In this document: in pieces, positions 24,355 through 34,357 of the stretch
Position numbering within the stretch: position 1 is the stretch's first letter
How the letters are laid out: every line of letters begins with the position of its first letter
NCBI RefSeq assembly: GCF_002738225.1
Contig: NZ_PEBQ01000184.1
Coordinates: 1 to 64,000 of the forward strand
DNA length: 64,000 bases
From: Acetobacter pomorum
Lineage (GTDB): Bacteria; Pseudomonadota; Alphaproteobacteria; Acetobacterales; Acetobacteraceae
Reading direction: 5' to 3'
The notes under the pieces: generated by a model
The model's database searches: none
Told to the model about the DNA's origin: nothing
Seen by the model: only the letters and a program-made list of their open reading frames with translations
Made by a program: the position numbers and the translations under genes

Positions 24355-24379
24355 TGTCCCGGACATTCTTACCGGGACA
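24355..24379. terminator. Hairpin between flgD and flaF
   Basis: TGTCCCGG (24355-24362) and CCGGGACA (24372-24379) form a perfect 8-base stem with a 9-base loop between the flgD stop and the flaF start on the minus strand. It could separate flaF expression from the rest of the operon. Confidence 0.5.
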
Positions 24380-24398
24380 AAGGCAACTCATAACTTTC

Positions 24399-25148
24399 TT
24401 AGGATGAAGCTGAGATCGATGAAACGGAAGATAGCGGGACTTCAGCTTCCCCCATTTCTGCTTCCATGTCTGTTGACCCTTTTGTTATGCCGGTAATGGT
24501 GCCATTTACCGCGAAACTGACATCAGAAGTGACACCTGACGAGTTCATTGTTTTAACTGCTACACTATATGCACCATCAGAAAGTTGATTACCGCTATTG
24601 TCTGTGCCATCCCAGGACCATGTATTTGATCCATTCGAGGCTGATACCAAGTCATCCTTAACAACCTGACCAGCAGAATTAGCTACAGATATAGCTACAA
24701 CCTCACCCGATGTTCCTGTAAAGGTCAATGAAGCCTTACCTGACTGTAGAGGAAGGGTTGAGGAGGAAACAGACGCCTTTTCACCTACCAAAGATTTGTC
24801 AGAGGTGAGCTGCCCCTCTTCATTCAAGGAAATCAATGATTCAAGGTTTTGATTGGTCTGCACCTGTTGTTCAACACCCGCGAATGTCGCCAGTTCCGAT
24901 GTCATTTCATTTGTATCCATCGGACTACTTGGATCCTGATTTTTTAATTGAGTTGTAAGAAGGGTCAAAAAATTTGATTCATTGGTAGCTAGGGAAGCAA
25001 AAGCACCTGCGGAGGCAGTTGATGCTGTGCTAGTTCCAGTGCTGCCGGCAGTTGAAATTGATGTGGCACCAGTTTTGGCAGCGCTTTCAGAAGCCTGAAG
25101 AAGTGAGGCAAGTTGCGATGTGGATGAAGTTGTCGCTGTTGTGGACAC
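24399..25148 (-). CDS. flgD: Flagellar hook cap protein FlgD
   Basis: 249 residues. A Ser/Thr/Ala-rich N-terminus is followed by the FlgD signature FLTLLTTQLKNQDPSSPMDT, EMTSELATFAGVEQQVQTNQ and then an Ig/Tudor-like domain (NTWSWDGTDNSGNQLSDGAY). FlgD caps the growing hook and is shed before the filament forms. It lies 48 bases downstream of the fliK-like gene, as in many flagellar operons. The hook protein gene flgE, often next to it, is not in this window. Confidence 0.92.
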   Translation of the reverse strand: MSTTATTSSTSQLASLLQASESAAKTGATSISTAGSTGTSTASTASAGAFASLATNESNFLTLLTTQLKNQDPSSPMDTNEMTSELATFAGVEQQVQTNQNLESLISLNEEGQLTSDKSLVGEKASVSSSTLPLQSGKASLTFTGTSGEVVAISVANSAGQVVKDDLVSASNGSNTWSWDGTDNSGNQLSDGAYSVAVKTMNSSGVTSDVSFAVNGTITGITKGSTDMEAEMGEAEVPLSSVSSISASS

Positions 25149-25196
25149 GTTAAAGCCTCCGCTTGCAAAAAAACAAATTAACCATATGCATAAAGA

Positions 25197-27404
25197 TCAG
25201 GCAGTTATGTTAACTCTTCCAGATCTATGACTCACCGCGATGTCTGCATCTTCACCTGATAAAACAGCAGGCGAACCAAACAACCTACTGGACACACTTA
25301 AATTATCGCGTGAAGGCCATTCCCCTCTATTTTTTTCTTGATCTTGGGACGAAGCCCCTTCCCCTCCACTACTTCCCCTCCGTCCGAAGCTTTCGCTGCC
25401 GGCATCATTGGGGGAAGCCTCCTCGTTTAGATGGGAGTTCTCACTTGATGAAACCACTTCGACTTTCATGTCAGCAATATCAAGACCCGCCAAACTTAGT
25501 GAGTCCAACAATTCTGAATGATGTCTTTTCAGCGCCTCAGTTGCTTCATGACTATCAGCCTGGAGTGTAACTGATGATACGTCTCCGTTCGTTTTTTTCT
25601 CCACTCTAATTTTTACAGGAGAAAAATCATTTGATTCAATAATCATAGATAGTGAAGATCGCGTTCCAAAGGAATTTTCAGTCACTGAAACAGAATTGCC
25701 TGAAATATCGTATAAACCATTATCTATATCATCATCACCGTTACCTAAATCTAGGCTTCCACGCACAGAAGAAGCATCTTTACTAGTTGACCACTCTGGG
25801 CCAGCATTAGCGATCTCTTTGATGAAGCCAGAAGAAATAGTAGACTCAGCTAAGTGGTGCTGGCTATCAGACAGTTCAACCTCCGCCAGATCATCCTTCC
25901 TATCAGAAGGATCATTCGAATACCCACCTTCTCCACCCTGTGAATCATTTGATAATGTAGATCCAGAAATGTCAGAGGAACCTTCGGGTGTACCCGCTTG
26001 TAAGGTGGAACCATCTGAGATCTTCCCCCCATATTGAGGCGAATAATCGTCAAGCTTATCAGTGTCGGTTTTAGCCTTAGCTAATATCGATTGGTGGATA
26101 TCTGAAGTGCCTTGCCCCGCAAGATCAATTCCTGATGCTGAGCCGTTTGTAGCCAGAGATCCTGAATAATCCGACAGCACCTCATCACTTGCATCACTGA
26201 TCTCACCACCAACATCGGAGGAGAATATATGTCCTATGCTCCACAAACCATTAGCCACCGCATGTATTGTCGGCTGGACTGAGACATCTTTGATTGTGAT
26301 ACTTCGGTCTTGACTTAGCTTGTCCACGGAAGAAGTGAATGAGGCACTTTTTGCTGTTAAATAGCTAGGTTCGAGACCATCTGTTGAATTAAGGTGTGAG
26401 CTTATAACAGTTTGGACTTTATCCACATTATCATTTTGGACTTGTTTTGTCGGCGTCCCAGTCGCAGTATTCAGAGGATTTGCAACTAAATTTGTTCCGC
26501 TGCTGATATCGACATGTGAAATATTTCCCCATTGCATTGATGTATTATCAATACTATCTGTTGCGGATTGTGGAATTGACTTAGATTCTTCAGAAATTGT
26601 TGAAGTAATATCATCACTACTTTCATCATTATTTTTCTTATCTATTGCGGCTTCTAACGTTCCCTCGCTTTTCCCAGACGGATTTATTGATTGTTCTATT
26701 AGAGAGGTATCGTCAGTACCAGATGAAGAATTAGATATTAAGGTAAGATCACTACCGAAGGCAAAGGAGGATGATTGCCTAGAACGGGACGAATTACCCA
26801 GGATTGCCAATTCCTCGCCATCTGAATCCGTAATAGAATTTTGGCTGCCACCTTCATCCTGACTAAGCGCGCAAGATTGGGGAGCCTGCTCCCCTTGGCA
26901 AGTAACGACGATCGTATTGGCCAGGGAAGCAAGCAATTCTGGTGTTATCGATTGAGAAGGTATCTGCTTATCATCTTTCGGGGCATCACTTGCATCTGTG
27001 GAAGATGTAGAAGAATTGTCTGACCCTGAATTGGCACCCTCCATAGGAATGTCATCTGGATGCGTTTTTTTTGACAAGACTTTCGCAGAAGTAGGCTCTG
27101 CCCCTTTCAAAGCGCTGATTTTTTTTAAGCTATCGCTCTGAATAAACTCACCCTGATCACTAGCGGCACCAGTGTCTTCTGATAGATTGTCCTCTTGTCC
27201 ACTTTGCCCGCCCGATGTCGTCTCAGCATTCTTTCCAACTTCGGCCGAAGTTATGGGAGATCCATTATCGATGAGAAGGTCTGAGAAAGAGCCCGACTGT
27301 TCCCCGGATTGCAAAGAAGTCTGCTTCTTAGAAGAGATCCTTGAGGGCTTGGACACAGCAGAAGAAAGGTCGGATTTACCAATAATTATGGAATTAGACA
27401 CCAT
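25197..27404 (-). CDS. fliK: Hook-length control protein FliK-like
   Basis: 735 residues, longer than many FliK proteins. The first 570 or so residues are a Ser/Asp/Gly-rich disordered ruler region. The C-terminal domain (about 590-660) has FSPVKIRVEKKTNGDVSSVT, then ALKRHHSELLDSLSLAGLDI and MKVEV. This matches the FliK substrate-switch domain (short L/I-x-P-x-x-x, v-x-l, L-x-x-x-L-x-x-x-L-x-x-x-G). The position between motA and flgD fits. FliK measures hook length and switches the export gate to filament substrates. The protein is very low in complexity, so homology rests on the C-terminus only. Confidence 0.75.
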   Translation of the reverse strand: MVSNSIIIGKSDLSSAVSKPSRISSKKQTSLQSGEQSGSFSDLLIDNGSPITSAEVGKNAETTSGGQSGQEDNLSEDTGAASDQGEFIQSDSLKKISALKGAEPTSAKVLSKKTHPDDIPMEGANSGSDNSSTSSTDASDAPKDDKQIPSQSITPELLASLANTIVVTCQGEQAPQSCALSQDEGGSQNSITDSDGEELAILGNSSRSRQSSSFAFGSDLTLISNSSSGTDDTSLIEQSINPSGKSEGTLEAAIDKKNNDESSDDITSTISEESKSIPQSATDSIDNTSMQWGNISHVDISSGTNLVANPLNTATGTPTKQVQNDNVDKVQTVISSHLNSTDGLEPSYLTAKSASFTSSVDKLSQDRSITIKDVSVQPTIHAVANGLWSIGHIFSSDVGGEISDASDEVLSDYSGSLATNGSASGIDLAGQGTSDIHQSILAKAKTDTDKLDDYSPQYGGKISDGSTLQAGTPEGSSDISGSTLSNDSQGGEGGYSNDPSDRKDDLAEVELSDSQHHLAESTISSGFIKEIANAGPEWSTSKDASSVRGSLDLGNGDDDIDNGLYDISGNSVSVTENSFGTRSSLSMIIESNDFSPVKIRVEKKTNGDVSSVTLQADSHEATEALKRHHSELLDSLSLAGLDIADMKVEVVSSSENSHLNEEASPNDAGSESFGRRGSSGGEGASSQDQEKNRGEWPSRDNLSVSSRLFGSPAVLSGEDADIAVSHRSGRVNITA

Positions 27405-27443
27405 TGCTCATCGACCTTTCAATGCAGATACCATTCTCTGTGG

Positions 27444-28313
27444 TTAATTCTTGATCTCAGAGAGCATGGAATCTAGCTCCGAAAACTCAGGCATAATGTC
27501 TTCAGGTATGTCTTTACGGCCAATTTCTGCACACACTTCAGGGGACTGACCCTGAACGAATGCCACCAAGACAGTTTTAACGATATCTTGGTATCTGGCG
27601 TCTTTCTTCACAAGCTCCTGCATCTTAGCAGAGAGAGGGGCGAAGATACCGTAAGCCATAAGAACGCCCAGGAATGTGCCCACCATAGCGCCTGCAATCA
27701 TCTCACCCAGCACCGCTGGAGGCTTGCTGATTGAGGCCATAGTTTTAATTACCCCAAGCACTGCAGCCACAATACCTAGAGCTGGAAGAGCATCTGCGAG
27801 GCTCTGTAAGCAATGAGCTATATGGAGATCCTCGGAAAGATTTTTTTTGAGTTCACGTTCCATAGCAGCATCAAGAAGATAGGCGTCATCTCTTTCCACC
27901 CCCATACCGATAAGTCGCAGATAGTCGCAGATGAAATCCCTTGTACGAACATCATTCAGCACAGTAGGAACTGATTTAAAAATCTCACTGTCTTCAGGAT
28001 TTTCGTAGTGCTGCTCTAGTTCTGTAGAGTCTTTAGACCTGCTAAGCTTCATCAACCTGAAAAGAAGGTTTAGCAATTGCATATAGTCTTCTTTTCCGTA
28101 ACGCGCACCTTTCAATACAAGCTTGATATACGATGGGACTTGCTTGAGTGAGTCCTTTGTGTTGGCCATCACAAAAATGCCGAGGCCTGACCCTAAAATC
28201 GTCAGCAACTCAAATGGCATTGAGGCTATGAGCGGTGCCAGTGCCCCACCCGAAGCCGCAAATGAGCCAAAAACGCAGAGAAGAGCAAAAATCAATCCAC
28301 CTACGAATAGCAT
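27444..28313 (-). CDS. motA: Flagellar stator protein MotA
   Basis: 289 residues with four membrane helices: residues 4-24 and 33-50 near the N-terminus, and the pair around LPALGIVAAVLGVIKTMASI and IAGAMVGTFLGVLMAYGIFA. The conserved prolines preceding these helices and the charged cytoplasmic loop are present. MotA with MotB forms the proton-driven stator. Its ATG overlaps the motB stop by one base (TAATG). The order motB then motA is the reverse of the usual one. Confidence 0.93.
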   Translation of the reverse strand: MLFVGGLIFALLCVFGSFAASGGALAPLIASMPFELLTILGSGLGIFVMANTKDSLKQVPSYIKLVLKGARYGKEDYMQLLNLLFRLMKLSRSKDSTELEQHYENPEDSEIFKSVPTVLNDVRTRDFICDYLRLIGMGVERDDAYLLDAAMERELKKNLSEDLHIAHCLQSLADALPALGIVAAVLGVIKTMASISKPPAVLGEMIAGAMVGTFLGVLMAYGIFAPLSAKMQELVKKDARYQDIVKTVLVAFVQGQSPEVCAEIGRKDIPEDIMPEFSELDSMLSEIKN

Positions 28314-29437
28314 TAGTTTTGTTTCTCCGCCTTAATATCGCGCCCATCATGCTGTGCGGACATTGGTGCTAGTTTGTCGCGTTGTAACAAAGAAGAAGAA
28401 ATCGGATTTCTCCGATGCAAAATGATCACTATGCGGCGGTTTTCTGGGGCATCTGGATGCGAGGGATCCGCCAGATTGCGATCAGCCAGTCCTGAAACAC
28501 TTTCGATATTTTTGTCAGGATAGCCCGACTTCACCAATATCTCTCGGGCTTTATCAGCCCTCATTTCAGATAATGTCCAATTAGAAAGCCCAAAAGCATT
28601 ACCTTTCCGCACGTGATAGGCGATGCCATCAGTTTCACCGAGTATAGAGACCTTTTCAGGTAGAGGAGACAGCCATTTTCCTATCGCTGCAAGCATTAGT
28701 GATGCTGTCTTGTTAGGGGCAACGCTTCCAGTATCGAACATTGCCTGATGATCTGTGTCGGTCAATTCTATCCTTATTTCATCTGACCCGACCTCAAATC
28801 TAAGGTTCTTCTCAGCATTTTGGATATTGGGTTTTTTTTGGATATCAGACTTAATTCCTTCTATAGCGGCATCAATAGATTTTTGCTCTTGAATTGAAGC
28901 AGCACTTTCAGAGCCACTTGAAAGACGATCTTGGGAAGAAGATCCGACTTTGCTTCCCAATTTGGCAGCACCTGTCTGTGGGCCACCAATCGGAATTATT
29001 GACGGAGATCCAGGTTGCAAAATGGAAGTTAGGCCACTGTCTATATCGTCTGAAGTAGTTGTACCAGTAGATGGGGCACTTTGTTCCGTGGAAGATCCAT
29101 CATTCGTTTTGCCGTTTCCATTTCCAGAAGAATTAGCTTCAACATCAGAGTTCTTTGCAAGCTTAATTGAAGAAGGTGACGTTAAAGGAGAGGCTTCAAG
29201 CAATGAATCTGTAGTTGCAGTGAAAGCGGATTTGTCCGCCATAGGGTTGAAAAACTGAGCAATCCCCTTTTTTTGTTCTTCGGAAGTCGCGTTAATCAGC
29301 CACATAAGCAGAAAGAAGGCCATCATGGCTGTCATGAAATCAGCATAAGCGATTTTCCATGCGCCCCCGTGATGGCCTTCTCCTCCGCTATCTTCTTTTT
29401 TGACTATAATAATTGGCCTTTGATTATCGTTCGGCAT
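28313..29437 (-). CDS. motB: Flagellar stator protein MotB
   Basis: 374 residues. The single membrane helix includes YADFMTAMMAFFLLMWLINA with the proton-binding Asp at residue 32. A Ser/Gly-rich linker of about 170 residues, longer than usual, leads to the OmpA-like peptidoglycan-binding domain (VSILGETDGIAYHVRKGNAF, LSEMRADKAREILVKSGYPD, NRRIVIIL). It is coupled by a 1-base overlap to motA downstream and follows a glycosyltransferase gene. Confidence 0.93.
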   Translation of the reverse strand: MPNDNQRPIIIVKKEDSGGEGHHGGAWKIAYADFMTAMMAFFLLMWLINATSEEQKKGIAQFFNPMADKSAFTATTDSLLEASPLTSPSSIKLAKNSDVEANSSGNGNGKTNDGSSTEQSAPSTGTTTSDDIDSGLTSILQPGSPSIIPIGGPQTGAAKLGSKVGSSSQDRLSSGSESAASIQEQKSIDAAIEGIKSDIQKKPNIQNAEKNLRFEVGSDEIRIELTDTDHQAMFDTGSVAPNKTASLMLAAIGKWLSPLPEKVSILGETDGIAYHVRKGNAFGLSNWTLSEMRADKAREILVKSGYPDKNIESVSGLADRNLADPSHPDAPENRRIVIILHRRNPISSSLLQRDKLAPMSAQHDGRDIKAEKQN

Positions 29438-29515
29438 ATGGCTTAAGCTTCTTCCAATACAAATCTTTTTATTTTAGGCAGCAGACAGGCCAAGAGCTGT
29501 TTACGAGGGAGGATT

Positions 29516-30376
29516 TTAACTTTTGACTGTCCGCCGATTATGGTTAATGCCAAGACGCACAAATGGATTGCCAAAGAATTTGGCTCGCCCCGTATGAGAA
29601 AGATTGATGGACATATCCAACCACACTTCACCCCCGATTTGGCGCCATCTTCTGCAAAAAGTAAAATCTTCGCTTAGATAGGTTCCATCATCAGGATCAA
29701 TGCTCCCATCAAAAAGGGCATAATTTCGCATCCCAGACTGGTCTTCAGCACAGTTGATCCTTTTATATTCTGTTTCAGGATATGCTTTGATCATCGCCTC
29801 TACTGCCTTGCGACTGATCATCATAAATCCAGTTCCAACAAATGGAACTTGAATCAAAGGACCCTTTTCCCAAGAGTCATGGATTTCCTTTGTCTCTCCA
29901 ACGTAACGCAAGGATGCGGTGCATTGGGCTTCCCCGGCCAGAATATTATTTTTGGTTCCATTATCCCAAAATCTTTCCCGAATAGGATATGTCCCAGCGA
30001 TCACATCTTTGCCGGATTTAAGCAACCTTTCCGGGGCGTTATGATCAAAGCCTATGTCTGCGTCCACGAACAGAATATGAGAACAATTGGACCGATAATA
30101 AAAATTCGCTAACAGAGTGTTGCGAGCACGCGGAATCAAAGCGTCATCACCCAACGTCATCAGCGTAATCGGCACTTTGCTTGCTGAACATCCGATAACA
30201 GAAGTCATAAATTCAGTCGTGACCATTCCACCATAACAAGGTGTGGCCAAAAAAATCGTTTCTTTGATTTTTCCCTGAATATCTTCTTCAGAAGTTCCGG
30301 CTGTAGTTGTGTGGCTGACATTGTTTTTCATGACATTCCTGGCAGACAATGATGCCGCATTATACCTTGAGGCCAA
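29516..30376 (-). CDS. Glycosyltransferase-like protein inside the flagellar operon
   Basis: 286 residues. A disordered N-terminus leads to a GT-A-like fold: TIFLATPCYGGMVTTEFMTS, ARNTLLANFYYRSNCSHILF and VDADIGFD, whose D-x-D would bind the metal and nucleotide sugar. Then come VPFVGTGFMMISRKAVEAM and LSEDFTFCRRWRQIGG. It lies between fliJ and motB on the same strand, with gaps of 160 and 78 bases. Together with the transferases at 33620 and 38249 it suggests modification of flagellar proteins; this role is inferred from context. Confidence 0.65.
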   Translation of the reverse strand: MASRYNAASLSARNVMKNNVSHTTTAGTSEEDIQGKIKETIFLATPCYGGMVTTEFMTSVIGCSASKVPITLMTLGDDALIPRARNTLLANFYYRSNCSHILFVDADIGFDHNAPERLLKSGKDVIAGTYPIRERFWDNGTKNNILAGEAQCTASLRYVGETKEIHDSWEKGPLIQVPFVGTGFMMISRKAVEAMIKAYPETEYKRINCAEDQSGMRNYALFDGSIDPDDGTYLSEDFTFCRRWRQIGGEVWLDMSINLSHTGRAKFFGNPFVRLGINHNRRTVKS

Positions 30377-30537
30377 CCATTCAGGGCCTTGGCTTTAATA
30401 CGAACCTACTTAATCGATACCGACCGGATTTATCATTCTCAAGGATGATCTTAATCTAAAGGTTTTATCGCAATACACTTTCTATGCAGCCAGGACATCT
30501 GTTTTGGAAATCTTCTAAAATGGTTAAATGTTAACGA

Positions 30538-31005
30538 CTAAACAATATTACGTCTTTTCTTCAAGAATTGAGTTCGTGATATATCGTCAATCTCAGCTTG
30601 CTGCTTCCTTTCTTGGGCTATCTTTATTTCTTGCAATTCACTTTCTATAAGCGATTTAACAGCCTCGTGTGAGGCGTTCACTCTTATTAACTCTGAACGC
30701 CTAGCCTCTGTGTTTTCTTTTGCTACTTTCAGATCATCCTGAAGTTTTTCTAATATGTCTTTCGCCTTTGGAAGCCATTCTCGATATGAAGCCTCTAATG
30801 CCTGGATGCCACTCGATGCTTCGCCTGCGGGATTGTCATATACAAAGCTTGCGTTTTCAGTAATATCCTTCTCCTTCTTAGCGATCTCAAGCTGAATATT
30901 TTTTTCCACCTGAAGGCTTTGTGCTACTTGAATTCTAGCCTTGTCCACCTCAGCCAAACGCAACTTCTCAAGAACACGTAAAGACCGTATTCGATCGCTA
31001 CTCAT
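30538..31005 (-). CDS. fliJ: Flagellar export chaperone FliJ-like
   Basis: 155 residues forming one long coiled coil (RVLEKLRLAEVDKARIQVAQ through IESELQEIKIAQERKQQAEI), with basic ends. The length, coiled-coil character and 8-base overlap with the 3' end of fliI identify FliJ, the stalk of the export ATPase. Sequence conservation in this family is weak, so the call rests largely on context. About 160 bases separate it from the glycosyltransferase gene. Confidence 0.8.
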   Translation of the reverse strand: MSSDRIRSLRVLEKLRLAEVDKARIQVAQSLQVEKNIQLEIAKKEKDITENASFVYDNPAGEASSGIQALEASYREWLPKAKDILEKLQDDLKVAKENTEARRSELIRVNASHEAVKSLIESELQEIKIAQERKQQAEIDDISRTQFLKKRRNIV

Positions 31006-32512
31006 TCATATTGCCCATTATTGGAGACATTACCGTTTGCAAGTCTAGAAAGGACTCTTCCAAACCTACCTTCTCTTTCTTAGACTGTCGAAGCATGTCC
31101 TCTATCGCAGGGGCAATTTGGATAGCCGCGTCAGCAACAGGATCAGATCCTTCCTGATAACCACCAAGCCTGACCATGTCTTTGACTTCACCCCATGCAG
31201 ATAGAAGCTTCCTTGACTCTCTTGTGAGAAGGTTTTCTTCATCTGAATTGCATCCAGGTACTGATCGGGAAAGTGATTTCAGAACATTGATAGCAGGATA
31301 CCTTCCAGATTCCGCTATCTTTCGCTCCATTACAACATGACCATCGAGAATGCCCCGCACAGAATCTGCTACCGGCTCATTTTGGTCATCGCCTTCAACA
31401 AGGACTGAAAACAAAGCTGTTATTTGGCCTGCCGTCCCATCTTCCATCATTGGACCAGGCCCTGCTCTTTCCAGCAATCTTGGCAGTTCTGCAAATACAC
31501 TAGGAGGATAGCCCCTTGTGGCTGGCGGTTCTCCTGCTGATAGGCCTATTTCTCTCAATGCCTGACAAAATCTTGTCACGCTATCCATCAGCAACAAGAC
31601 TGACTTACCTTCATCACGAAATGCCTCTGCCACAGTTAAAGCAGCATAGGCAGCTTCTCGCCGCATGAGAGGAGATGTGTCGGAGGTTGCCACTACAACA
31701 ACTGACTTGCTTAATCCCTCCGCTCCAAGATCATCCTCAATAAACTCTCGAACCTCTCTCCCTCTCTCCCCCACAAGAGAAATGACAGCGACATCACAAG
31801 AGGTGTTGCGGGCCAACATGCCCATCAAGGTGGATTTTCCAACGCCAGAACCTGCAAATAAACCAAGCCTCTGCCCTTTACGACATGTCGTAAAAAGGTT
31901 CATGGCCTTAACCCCAAGATCAATTCTGGAGCCCAATCTTGCCCTTGTGGCCGCCAATGGAGGTTGGGCGTGTAATTTGCGTGTCCGCCCTCCAGGAGCC
32001 AGATCACCTTTACCGTCTATAGGTGTGCCGGAAGGATCTACCACCCTGCCTATCCAGGAGTTATTAACCTGGAGAGCCCCTCCAGACATTAGTCTTCTTT
32101 GTTCTGCATCATAAACTGGGAAACTGACAGAGCAGCCGGCACCAACCCCTTCTAAGGATCCGAAAGGCATAACAGTCGCTAGTTCGCCTTGAAACGCCAC
32201 GATCTCGGCCTGAAGATCGCGACCATCCAACGAGCGAATAGTAACTCTGTCACCGATACCCGTGATGTTAAGCATTCCGCTGACTGAAGCTGTTAGACCT
32301 GACACGCTAACAACTTTTCCTGTCATCTTGGCAAATGGGGTGCTGGAGAGAGATGGATTTATGATGCCAGATAGAAATCTGATTTCTGTGTTGATCTGAG
32401 AAATCAGAGAAGAATTTTCGGAAGCTTCAGACTTAACGAATTTAGCAAAATCATCGGGGCTAAATGACTGAACAGTGTCCCCCGGAGGGGTAATAATGTC
32501 ACTAGAGGCCAT
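30998..32512 (-). CDS. fliI: Flagellar export ATPase FliI
   Basis: About 504 residues, slightly long because of an N-terminal extension of about 60. The F1-beta-like core has Walker A GLFAGSGVGKST, the Walker B region VLLLMDSVTRFCQAL, and FliI landmarks GRVVDPSGTPIDG and RGYPPSVFAELPRLLERAG. It energises export through the flagellar type III apparatus. I chose ATG 32512, with AGGG 6 bases upstream; a GTG at 32518 is possible. It lies first after the DUF1217-like gene in the operon and overlaps fliJ. Confidence 0.95.
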   Translation of the reverse strand: MASSDIITPPGDTVQSFSPDDFAKFVKSEASENSSLISQINTEIRFLSGIINPSLSSTPFAKMTGKVVSVSGLTASVSGMLNITGIGDRVTIRSLDGRDLQAEIVAFQGELATVMPFGSLEGVGAGCSVSFPVYDAEQRRLMSGGALQVNNSWIGRVVDPSGTPIDGKGDLAPGGRTRKLHAQPPLAATRARLGSRIDLGVKAMNLFTTCRKGQRLGLFAGSGVGKSTLMGMLARNTSCDVAVISLVGERGREVREFIEDDLGAEGLSKSVVVVATSDTSPLMRREAAYAALTVAEAFRDEGKSVLLLMDSVTRFCQALREIGLSAGEPPATRGYPPSVFAELPRLLERAGPGPMMEDGTAGQITALFSVLVEGDDQNEPVADSVRGILDGHVVMERKIAESGRYPAINVLKSLSRSVPGCNSDEENLLTRESRKLLSAWGEVKDMVRLGGYQEGSDPVADAAIQIAPAIEDMLRQSKKEKVGLEESFLDLQTVMSPIMGNMNE

Positions 32513-32599
32513 TTGCACCCTATCTCAGCGGTTAAAGAAGATAGGTGCGTAAGGGGGTATTAAGCCCATCACACTCATATTCCGCACCTATCATCACCA

Positions 32600-33448
32600 T
32601 TAGAACAACTCTGAAACCATCTCGCTTTCAGATGAATCAGTGCTGCTGTCGCCGAATAACGACAATATGTTGTTATCGTCATTTCCGCCAAAAAGATCAA
32701 TCATCGTATTATCTGAAGTGTCGTTATCGAGATAAGAAGGATTAACTTGAATTAGAGCGAGATATTGTTCGGCATATTTTTGAATTCCTGATGGAGATGA
32801 GAACTTTGTCATATCGACTTTTTTCGACAAAATCCTAGTTTGCTGATCATAATCCAAAGCCCCAAACTGATCCGGGTCATAGCCACTGACTACCTCAGCC
32901 ACCTTTAACAGTGTCGGATCCGACATAAGTTGGGAAATCGTTTTTATGCCACCGGCTTCCATAGTTCTGGTGAAATAGAGAGCATTCCCAACCCCGTTGT
33001 CCTGCAAATCATCGCTACTTTCATACCGAGACATCTCAAATGACGAAACTGTGGAAGCTATCATTGTTGATGTAAAGGGACTGGCAGCAGCAGTACCGTG
33101 GCCACTTCCCATCGCCTGAAAAGCATCAGCAAATTTCGCCCATGTAGCATTGCTAGATGTTTTTGCCAGAGCTGTAGATGAGGTTGGATCTTGAGTGAGT
33201 AGATCCTTTTCAAGGGCTTTTTCATTGCTTAATGAGCTGAGATTGTATGCCCCCAAAACTACTTCATTGGAAGAATAGTCGCCCATCAACTGGTCAGACG
33301 TTGTGATTGTTGCGGCTTTCTTCTCAAACTCTGACACCTCACGTGCCGTAGTCGCATCTGTCTTGGCGTAATTAGCGGCTGTAGTGCTTTCGTCCTTTTC
33401 CGCCGTAAGATATTGGGTCACAGGCGATAGACCAGATATCAAAGACAT
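32600..33448 (-). CDS. DUF1217-like flagellar protein
   Basis: About 282 residues starting MSLISGLSPVTQYLTAEKDE, with AGGAAAAAAGG just upstream of the ATG at 33448. The pattern of short helical modules (FEKKAATITTSDQLMGDYSS, VVLGAYNLSS, LYFTRTMEAGGIKTISQLM) followed by YAEQYLALIQVNP recalls the DUF1217 proteins found in alphaproteobacterial flagellar loci. Their role is not defined. It heads the operon fliI-fliJ-motB-motA-fliK-flgD-flaF. Confidence 0.65.
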   Translation of the reverse strand: MSLISGLSPVTQYLTAEKDESTTAANYAKTDATTAREVSEFEKKAATITTSDQLMGDYSSNEVVLGAYNLSSLSNEKALEKDLLTQDPTSSTALAKTSSNATWAKFADAFQAMGSGHGTAAASPFTSTMIASTVSSFEMSRYESSDDLQDNGVGNALYFTRTMEAGGIKTISQLMSDPTLLKVAEVVSGYDPDQFGALDYDQQTRILSKKVDMTKFSSPSGIQKYAEQYLALIQVNPSYLDNDTSDNTMIDLFGGNDDNNILSLFGDSSTDSSESEMVSELF

Positions 33449-33619
33449 TGCCTTTTTTCCTCGACTGCATGGTGAGATTGACCTGAGCACAAGCCACGCC
33501 ATCATAAATGGCCTTGGACATTCCTAAAATCAGTCCATACCCTAAAAAGGTAACAAAACAATTACGCCTTCTAAGGCTTATTTGAAGACTTAGTGGCTAC
33601 CGACAGAGGCAAGCTATTG

Positions 33620-34345
33620 ATGCAAAAACATTACATAAGCCTTCTTCGCACTCCTGAACGACGGGAAAGATTCCTTCGGGTAAATGCTCATGTCAATGGA
33701 TTGCTACATAGCCCTGGCATCGATGGAAAAACCCTCGACCTTGATGAAATCCGCCAAAAAGGCTTTTTGGGTGATGGTTGCGAGTTCACAATGGGCGCGG
33801 TCGGATCCGGCCTTGCTCATGTTTCCCTGTGGGGAACGATCGCCAAAAGCGGTGAGCCCGGTCATATATTCGAAGATGATGTGTTCCTCTGCAAAAATTT
33901 TGAGGAGGAAAGTCAAAGGATTATCTCTTCCCTTCCGAAAGACTGGGATATCATTCTTTGGGGGAATAATTCTGATACAAGTCTTCAATTTGAGATGATT
34001 CCTGGCATCGGCGATTGCATAGCTCACTTCTCTGAAGAACAGGTGCGGCAGGGCATTGATACGTTTCGCGATATTGATGTGAAATCTCAAGCATTTCGCC
34101 TGAAAGAAACTTTTGGGATATGTGGATACGCTGTCTCCCCAAAGGGTGCGCGCAATCTAATCGAGAGATGCCTGCCCTTTACAACCACTCTACACCCACA
34201 TTCATGCCTAAATAACCGCCTTATCAAGACTGGCAGTGTCGATGTGATAATGAATAAGCACTATCGGCATATGAAAGCGTTCACGTCCTTCCCGCCCCTG
34301 TGCCTGACTGACAATATCAAGTCACGTAGCCTTAACGCGGACTGA
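33620..34345 (+). CDS. Family 25 glycosyltransferase
   Basis: About 241 residues from ATG 33620; a GTG at 33593 is an alternative but adds nothing family-like. MQKHYISLLRTPERRERFLR is the characteristic start of GT25 (LPS beta-galactosyltransferase-type) enzymes. It is followed by GAVGSGLAHVSLWGTIAKSG, the acidic GHIFEDDVFL and FGICGYAVSPKGARNLIERC. It would transfer a sugar, commonly galactose or glucose, to a surface glycan or protein. It is divergent from the DUF1217-like gene and followed 12 bases later by a lipoprotein gene. Confidence 0.82.
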   Translation: MQKHYISLLRTPERRERFLRVNAHVNGLLHSPGIDGKTLDLDEIRQKGFLGDGCEFTMGAVGSGLAHVSLWGTIAKSGEPGHIFEDDVFLCKNFEEESQRIISSLPKDWDIILWGNNSDTSLQFEMIPGIGDCIAHFSEEQVRQGIDTFRDIDVKSQAFRLKETFGICGYAVSPKGARNLIERCLPFTTTLHPHSCLNNRLIKTGSVDVIMNKHYRHMKAFTSFPPLCLTDNIKSRSLNAD

Positions 34346-34357
34346 TAAGAAGGAAAA

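Noticed and set aside
26738..27023. Open frames in other phases within the fliK-like gene
   Set aside because: They arise from Ser/Asp-rich low-complexity codons and have no start signals.
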